A stretch of 11,679 bases of DNA from NCBI GenBank assembly GCA_040380145.1, contig JBEIJQ010000101.1:1-11679 (forward strand), written 5' to 3'. Below the pieces are notes generated by a model. It worked only from the letters and a program-made list of their open reading frames with translations, made no database searches and was not told the origin of the DNA. Positions 7,427 to 11,679 of this stretch are shown here, one piece after another (position 1 is the stretch's first letter; each line of letters starts with the position of its first letter). The DNA is from JBEIJQ01 sp040380145 (lineage in GTDB: Bacteria > Bacteroidota > Bacteroidia > Chitinophagales > Saprospiraceae). The position numbers and the translations under genes were made by a program.

Positions 7427-8551
7427 TCAGGCATAAAAATCAGCGATCGCATCGGTGATGGACGCTTGGCGCGCCTCGTCCAATTCGTAGAACATCGGCA
7501 GGCGCAGGAGGCAGTCCGCGAAACGGTCGCAGTGGGGCAGTTCGCGCCCGTCGTGCATCGGCGCGTAAAAGGGACTTTTGTGGAGCGACAGGTAGTGGAA
7601 GACCGCGTGGATGTCCAGTTTTTTGAGGTGGTCGATCAGTGCGGTGCGCGCGTCCAGGTCGGGGAAGACGAGGTAGAACATGTGCGCGTTGTTGCTGGCG
7701 TATTCGGGCACCACGGGCAGTTCGAACAGGCCGCGGCGGGCCAGCGGTTCGAGGGCCGAGCGGTACCTTTCCCAGATTTCGACGCGGCGGCGCTGGATGC
7801 CGTCGAGCTCTTCGAGCTGGGCGTACAGATAGGCGGCCACGATCTCGGCGGGCAGGAAGGAGGATCCCACATCGACCCAACCGTATTTGTCCACTTCGCC
7901 GCGGAAAAACTGGGCGCGGTTGGTGCCTTTTTCCCAGATGATCTCGGAGCGGAGCAGGAAATCGGTGTTGTTGACCGTCAACATGCCGCCCTCGCCCGAA
8001 ATGATGTTTTTGGTCTCGTGGAAAGAGAAGGCGGCCAGATCGCCGATGGAGCCCAGTGCCCGGCCCTTGTAGAAAGAATCCACCGCTTGGGCGGCGTCTT
8101 CGATCACGCGCAGCCCGTGGCGGGCTGCTATGTCGAGGATGGGATCCATGTCGCAGGCGACCCCGGCATAGTGCACCACCACGATGGCCTTGGTGCGCGG
8201 CGTGACCAGGGCTTCGATCCGGGACGCATCGATGTTCGGGTTGTCGGGGCAACTGTCGGCGAAGCGGATGTGCGCGCCCCGCAGCACGAAGGCGTTGGAG
8301 GTGGACACGAAGGTGTACGAAGGCATGATGACCTCGTCGCCGGGGCGGATGTCGGCCAAGATGGCGCACATTTCAAGGGCGTCCGTGCAGGAGGTCGTCA
8401 ACAAGGTCTTGCGGAAACCGTATTTTTTCTCGAAAAAATCCTGGCAGCGCTTGGTGAATTGGTTGTTGCCCGAAAGACGGCCGTCTTCGATGGCTTTGCG
8501 GATGTATTCCATTTCTTTGCCCGTGGAATATGGCACGTTGAACCTGATCAT
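7427..8551 (-). CDS. wecE: dTDP-4-amino-4,6-dideoxygalactose transaminase (WecE/RffA type)
   Basis: This is a PLP-dependent DegT/DnrJ/EryC1/StrS aminotransferase. It closely follows Escherichia coli WecE/RffA along its whole 374-residue length: GDEVIMPSYTFVST (71-84), HYAGVACDMD (127-136), EDAAQ (151-155), YKGRALGSIG, SFHETKN with PLP lysine K181, EKGTNRAQFFRGEVDKY, and NAHMFY. WecE converts dTDP-4-keto-6-deoxyglucose to dTDP-4-amino-4,6-dideoxygalactose (dTDP-Fuc4N) using glutamate, for surface polysaccharide. The exact sugar in this organism is inferred from homology. No other dTDP-sugar or glycosyltransferase gene is in view, so the gene is separated from its pathway. It lies between the RDD gene (55-nt gap) and cca (29-nt gap) on the same strand. 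Confidence 0.93.
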   Translation of the reverse strand: MIRFNVPYSTGKEMEYIRKAIEDGRLSGNNQFTKRCQDFFEKKYGFRKTLLTTSCTDALEMCAILADIRPGDEVIMPSYTFVSTSNAFVLRGAHIRFADSCPDNPNIDASRIEALVTPRTKAIVVVHYAGVACDMDPILDIAARHGLRVIEDAAQAVDSFYKGRALGSIGDLAAFSFHETKNIISGEGGMLTVNNTDFLLRSEIIWEKGTNRAQFFRGEVDKYGWVDVGSSFLPAEIVAAYLYAQLEELDGIQRRRVEIWERYRSALEPLARRGLFELPVVPEYASNNAHMFYLVFPDLDARTALIDHLKKLDIHAVFHYLSLHKSPFYAPMHDGRELPHCDRFADCLLRLPMFYELDEARQASITDAIADFYA

Positions 8552-8587
8552 GATCCGAAGTTTAGGGTTGGGGTAAACGATTTTGGT

Positions 8588-8606
8588 ATTTTTTTCTAAA
8601 AAAAAT
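8588..8606. other. A/T-only inverted repeat between the RDD and wecE genes
   Basis: ATTTTTTT and AAAAAAAT flank a 3-nt centre, ending right at the RDD stop codon. As RNA it would be a weak all-A/U hairpin, perhaps an attenuator or processing site between RDD and wecE. It may equally be plain low-complexity spacer. Confidence 0.25.
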
Positions 8607-9341
8607 TCAGCGGGTCAAGACGATATAGTCGTTGATGACGGTGCGGAGGAAGCCGATGCGGTCGGCCGGCGAGGCGGGAAGCCCCAACTGCCGGGCCACT
8701 TGGTCGGAAAGGGTTTCCAGGGCTTTGCGGTGCGCGGGGTTGGGAAACTGCGCGTGGCGGCCCAACACCGTTTTGATGAGCAGCAGGTCTTTTTCCGAAA
8801 AACGGACCACCTCCGGAAAACGGGGCTCGTAGTTCGAACTGTCGCGGATGGTCAGGATGTCGCGCAGGGAAAAGGTCTGCGAAGGACGCAGGCGCACTAC
8901 CGTGGTGCCCGCCAACAGGTCGCCGAGGCGCTGCCCCTTGGCCGAGGAGGTGGCCAACAAAGCGGCCAATGAACCAAAGGTCAGCCAAATCTCCAAAAAA
9001 CGGACCGACCAGCGCGCCACATAATCCTTGAACTCCGGAATCTCGCCCGTGAGTTTGACCACCCGTATGGCCAGCAACCTTTTTCCGAGGGTCTGCCCCT
9101 CCAACATCGTCTCGCCGATCAGGCTGAAAAGAGCCGCGAACAGCACATACGTCACGAACAACAGATAGCCCAGATAAGTCGATGCGCCCACGGCGGCCAT
9201 GACCGATACAGACAAAAAGACGATGCCCACGATCAGGTACGCCAACAGATCGAGCAGAGCGGCAAATACCCGCTCGCGCAAAGTGGCCAGTTCGTAGGCA
9301 ATGCTGACGTTTTGGGTGGTGAACAGTTCGACGGTCCGCAT
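8607..9341 (-). CDS. RDD family membrane protein
   Basis: The 244-residue product has the RDD-family layout. An Arg-rich entry (LRERVFAALLDLL, 21-33) with the family Arg and Asp runs into the first membrane segment (about 27-48). A second segment follows at about 54-77, then the loop motif GQTLGKRLLAIRVV (82-95), a third segment at about 113-131, and GQRLGDLLAGTTVV (136-149) at the cytoplasmic side. A soluble tail of about 95 residues follows without recognised domain. The family sits in the inner membrane; its role is poorly defined and transport has been proposed for some members. It is the first gene of a likely RDD-wecE-cca unit and is divergent from the TIR-CHAT gene (152-nt gap). In many Bacteroidota an RDD gene neighbours a SpoIIM-like membrane gene, which is absent here. 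Confidence 0.88.
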   Translation of the reverse strand: MRTVELFTTQNVSIAYELATLRERVFAALLDLLAYLIVGIVFLSVSVMAAVGASTYLGYLLFVTYVLFAALFSLIGETMLEGQTLGKRLLAIRVVKLTGEIPEFKDYVARWSVRFLEIWLTFGSLAALLATSSAKGQRLGDLLAGTTVVRLRPSQTFSLRDILTIRDSSNYEPRFPEVVRFSEKDLLLIKTVLGRHAQFPNPAHRKALETLSDQVARQLGLPASPADRIGFLRTVINDYIVLTR

Positions 9342-9360
9342 ACGGCAAGAAAAGGTGGTT

Positions 9361-9368
9361 CAAAGGTA
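9361..9368 (-). promoter_or_regulatory. Bacteroidota-type -7 element for the RDD-wecE-cca unit
   Basis: On the minus strand the bases are TACCTTTG, matching TAnnTTTG at all fixed positions, 19 nt before the ATG at 9341. The implied leader is short (about 10-13 nt). No clear TTTG is found at the expected -33 distance. Confidence 0.4.
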
Positions 9369-9419
9369 GGGCAAAATTTGCATCCGATCGGTGTTTTTGT
9401 GGGATCCTTCAGGGAGCTT

Positions 9420-9453
9420 TTTGCGGCGGGGGCAACTTCAAAGGATGAATTTG
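9420..9453 (+). promoter_or_regulatory. Possible promoter for the TIR-CHAT gene (TTTG, 22 nt, TGAATTTG)
   Basis: TTTG at 9420-9423 is followed after 22 nt by TGAATTTG at 9446-9453, a 7 of 8 match to TAnnTTTG. The start would lie near 9460, leaving a leader of about 35 nt to the GTG at 9494 or about 90 nt to the GTG at 9551. Weak call. Confidence 0.25.
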
Positions 9454-9493
9454 CCGCATATTTGCAGGAGGTTTTTCCGGCGGGGGCCCTCTT

Positions 9494-11059
9494 GTGCGGC
9501 CGGCGCGAAAGACCCACCGGCACGCTCACCCCCACCCAAAGCACCCTTTTGTGTTCAGCATTTTCGTTTCTTTTGCCCCGCCCGACGAAGCCTATTGCCA
9601 GCGGATCGCCCAACAGCTCACGATCCTGAAGCGGAACGGGAGCGTCGGTTTCGAGGTGTTCGCTTGTTCGGACACACAGCAGGGCTGGGAAGAAAAAATG
9701 CGCTCCTCCCGGGTCGTGCTGCTCCTCGTGAGCAACCACTACATGGCTTCGGACCATTGCTACGAACACCAGACCGTGGCCCTGCAACTGTCTGTCGACA
9801 CGGCCGGACACCGCGTGGTGCCGATCATCCTGAGCCCTTGCGACTGGCAGGTTTCGCCGCTCAACAAATTGGCGGCCTTGCCCACTCCCGCAGGATTTTA
9901 TCCGGTGTCGGACACCGCGAAATGGCCTTCCTCCGATGCCGCTTACCAGAACATCGCGGAGTCGCTCCGCAAATCGGTCGTCCCCTGGGCCGGCGCCCTG
10001 CCCCCGCTTTTGCCTCCTATGCCGGCCCCGCCCCCGCCCCCGGAGTCGCGTCCGCGCAGCGGAGCTTCGCCGACCCGGAACGCCCCGCCCGCGGCCAACG
10101 ACTATTTTCCCGCCGATGCGCTGGTGGAAGGCTTCCTGCGCCACCACATCCCCAAGGTGATGTTTGTCGGCCAAGAATACCCGTGCAAGATCGGCCTGTC
10201 GAAAACACGGCCCGAAAACTTGGACGGCGAAACGCAAGTCGAGCCCATCTCGGTGTCGCGCATCATGGAAGTCGAGCTGGCCGAAGAAACGGCGGGCACC
10301 TTCGCGCTGCGCCGCGAAACCGACAGGCGGCAGGTCGTGGATGGCTTCGGCAAGGGCACGGAATGGCTTTTTTACGCCAAGCCGCTGCAAAACGGACAGT
10401 TCAAACTGCTGCTCAAGGTCACCGCACTGCTGCGCGTGGCCGGCGCGGAAGAACACAAACAAGTGGTGCTGCTCAAAGAAGTGGACATAGCGGCCCAGTG
10501 CCGCATCCTCTTCATGGGCGCCAATCCGAGCGACCAGACCCAGTTGCAGATGGCCCGCGAGGTGCGCGACATCGAGGAAGGCCTGTTGATGGCCCAACAG
10601 CGCGACCGGTTCGATCTCGAAGACAAACTGGCGGTCCGGGCGCGCGACATCATCGGCCACATGCTCCACTACCGCCCGCACATCGTCCACTTTTCGGGGC
10701 ACGGCTCCGGAGAGGCCGGATTGGCCTTCGAGACCGACCAGGGACGCACGCAGGTGGTGCCCACGGAGCCGCTGGCCCAGATGTTCGGGCATTTTTCCGA
10801 TACCGTCCAATGCGTGCTGCTCAACGCCTGCTACTCCGAGGAACAGGCCCGCGCCATCGTGGAGCATGTGCCCTTCGTGATCGGGATGGACAGCGCGATC
10901 CCCGACAAGGCGGCCCTTGTGTTTTCGGTGGCTTTCTACAAAGCGCTCGCCTCCGGCGAAAATTTTGTCAGTGCCTTCGAATTGGCCCGGCTCGGGCTGT
11001 CGTTCGAATTTGCCGATGCCGCCAAAATGCCCGTTCTTTACCAAAAAAACACGGCCTGA
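9494..11059 (+). CDS. TIR-CHAT fusion: TIR domain, Pro-rich linker, beta-rich domain, caspase-like protease domain
   Basis: Numbered from GTG 9494 (521 residues). Residues about 20-165 are a TIR domain: FSIFVSFAPPDEAYC, a WEEKMRSSRVVLLLVS strand (65-80), ASDHCYEHQ (85-93) and VVPIILSPCDW (108-118). Residues 166-200 are a Pro-rich linker. Residues about 205-334 look beta-rich (MEVELAEE, TEWLFYAKPLQNG, FKLLLKVTALL) and are not a family I can name. Residues about 335-500 are a CHAT domain, a caspase-like cysteine protease fold: ILFMGANPSD, HFSGHG with catalytic H403, LNACYS with catalytic C446. TIR domains cleave NAD+ or make signal nucleotides in bacterial defence, and CHAT proteases execute cleavage in systems such as TPR-CHAT/gRAMP. 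I infer a stress or anti-phage effector. E91 is the likely TIR glutamate but its spacing is atypical. The start is uncertain: GTG 9551 would give a protein opening directly at the TIR fold, and the 19 extra residues are basic and low-complexity. No ATG fits. Base composition resembles the neighbours. Confidence 0.88.
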   Translation: MRPARKTHRHAHPHPKHPFVFSIFVSFAPPDEAYCQRIAQQLTILKRNGSVGFEVFACSDTQQGWEEKMRSSRVVLLLVSNHYMASDHCYEHQTVALQLSVDTAGHRVVPIILSPCDWQVSPLNKLAALPTPAGFYPVSDTAKWPSSDAAYQNIAESLRKSVVPWAGALPPLLPPMPAPPPPPESRPRSGASPTRNAPPAANDYFPADALVEGFLRHHIPKVMFVGQEYPCKIGLSKTRPENLDGETQVEPISVSRIMEVELAEETAGTFALRRETDRRQVVDGFGKGTEWLFYAKPLQNGQFKLLLKVTALLRVAGAEEHKQVVLLKEVDIAAQCRILFMGANPSDQTQLQMAREVRDIEEGLLMAQQRDRFDLEDKLAVRARDIIGHMLHYRPHIVHFSGHGSGEAGLAFETDQGRTQVVPTEPLAQMFGHFSDTVQCVLLNACYSEEQARAIVEHVPFVIGMDSAIPDKAALVFSVAFYKALASGENFVSAFELARLGLSFEFADAAKMPVLYQKNTA

Positions 11060-11081
11060 GCCGATCTGTACGCACATTGCC

Positions 11082-11679
11082 ATGCAAGTCCACCGCGATC
11101 TGAGCCATCTGCCGCCCTTTCGACGCGCCGTGCTCACCATCGGCTCCTTCGACGGGGTGCACGCCGGCCACCAGCACATCCTGGCCCGCTTGCGCGAGGC
11201 GGCCGACGATCTCGGCGGCGAATGCGTGGTGGTCACCTTCGAGCCGCATCCGCGCCTCGTGCTGCAGCCCGACGCGCAGGACCTGCACCTGCTCACCGAC
11301 ATCGAGGAAAAAACCGACCTGCTCGCCCGGTACGGCGTGGACCACCTCGTGGTGGCCCCTTTCACCGAATCTTTTTCCAAGCAGCCGCCCGAAACTTATG
11401 TGGCCGATTTCCTGGTGCGCCGCTTCCAGCCCGAACTGCTGGTGATCGGCTACGACCATCGATTCGGACAAGGGCGGCGCGGCGACATTGCGCTCCTGCA
11501 GGCTTTGGCCCCGCAGTACGGGTACGCCGTGGAAGAAATCCCCCGCCAAACGGTGGACGACATTGCCGTCAGTTCCACCAAGATCCGACAAGCGCTCGAG
11601 ACCGGCGACCTGTCGGCGGCCAACCACCTGCTCGGGCATCCGTACACCCTCCGCGGCACCGTGGTCAAGGGCGACCAAC
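11082..11679 (+). CDS. ribF: Bifunctional riboflavin kinase/FAD synthetase, N-terminal 199 residues (runs off right edge)
   Basis: RibF phosphorylates riboflavin to FMN and adenylylates FMN to FAD in the cytoplasm. The visible part is the FMN adenylyltransferase domain. GSFDGVHAGHQ (21-31) is the nucleotidyltransferase HxGH-type signature, TFEPHPR (52-58) and IGYDHRFGQGRRGD (122-135) are family blocks, and SSTKIRQAL (164-172) is the second conserved motif. The frame is open at the edge just as the riboflavin kinase domain begins (RGTVVKGDQ). The ATG at 11082 fits the usual N-terminus. It starts 22 nt behind the TIR-CHAT stop on the same strand with no terminator between, so transcription may be shared. 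Confidence 0.95.
   Translation, partial: MQVHRDLSHLPPFRRAVLTIGSFDGVHAGHQHILARLREAADDLGGECVVVTFEPHPRLVLQPDAQDLHLLTDIEEKTDLLARYGVDHLVVAPFTESFSKQPPETYVADFLVRRFQPELLVIGYDHRFGQGRRGDIALLQALAPQYGYAVEEIPRQTVDDIAVSSTKIRQALETGDLSAANHLLGHPYTLRGTVVKGDQ

Noticed and set aside
6177..8599. Plus-strand open frames opposite cca and wecE (6177-7436 and 7196-8599)
   Set aside because: They are antisense to two complete enzymes with full catalytic motifs, and their Val/Phe/Asp/Gly-rich composition is typical of the opposite strand.
9466..9471. AGGAGG as the ribosome binding site of the TIR-CHAT gene
   Set aside because: The nearest in-frame start (GTG 9494) is 22 nt away, too far, with no start codon at the right distance. 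Bacteroidota rarely depend on such sites.
9391..11103. Long plus-strand open frame of 570 codons overlapping the TIR-CHAT gene in another frame, and a 715-codon minus-strand frame over the same region (9233-11380)
   Set aside because: Both are Arg/Gly/Pro-rich shadows of the TIR-CHAT, RDD and ribF frames, which carry real domain motifs.

Overview
The window looks like chromosomal DNA of a member of the Bacteroidota, probably a GC-rich saprospirian or chitinophagian-type lineage. The reasons are a large secreted repeat protein with Ig-like repeats, a SprB-like insert and a DDDGDG motif (typical Bacteroidota cell-surface architecture), several matches to the Bacteroidota promoter -7 element TAnnTTTG, weak or absent Shine-Dalgarno sites, and very AT-rich gaps between GC-rich genes. 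The lineage call is inference from gene content, not from a marker gene. No rRNA, tRNA, CRISPR array or insertion sequence was seen.

Layout. (1) 1-3104, minus: the N-terminal 1034 residues of a giant secreted adhesin-like protein. It has a signal peptide, a pre-peptidase-like domain, an Ig-like module, and eight copies of a 69-residue repeat interrupted by a SprB-like/DDDGDG segment. Its C-terminus lies outside the window. (2) 3282-5306, plus, divergent from it: a complete YyaL/SPATA20-type protein (DUF255 thioredoxin-like domain with a CHWC motif). (3) 5543-5944, plus: a small protein built almost entirely of six exact 20-residue (60-nt) repeats; function unknown. (4) 9341 to 5973, minus: a probable three-gene unit of an RDD-family membrane protein, a WecE/RffA-type sugar aminotransferase and a CCA-adding tRNA nucleotidyltransferase with an HD domain. 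(5) 9494-11059, plus, divergent from the RDD gene: a TIR-CHAT fusion, meaning an N-terminal TIR domain, a proline-rich linker, an unrecognised beta-rich middle domain and a C-terminal caspase-like CHAT protease domain. (6) 11082 to the right edge, plus, 22 nt behind it: the N-terminal part of ribF (FAD synthetase/riboflavin kinase).

Most genes here are housekeeping or surface functions that do not obviously cooperate. The best candidate for an unusual system is the TIR-CHAT protein. It joins two effector-type folds known separately from bacterial immunity (NAD-cleaving or signalling TIR, and caspase-like protease) in one polypeptide, and has no obvious separate sensor gene in view. The candidate catalytic glutamate of its TIR domain is shifted relative to the usual spacing, so the TIR part may act as an assembly or signalling module with the CHAT protease as the executioner. 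The second item worth follow-up is the 60-nt-periodic repeat protein, whose Ser-rich unit is kept across different serine codon families and is therefore under protein-level selection.
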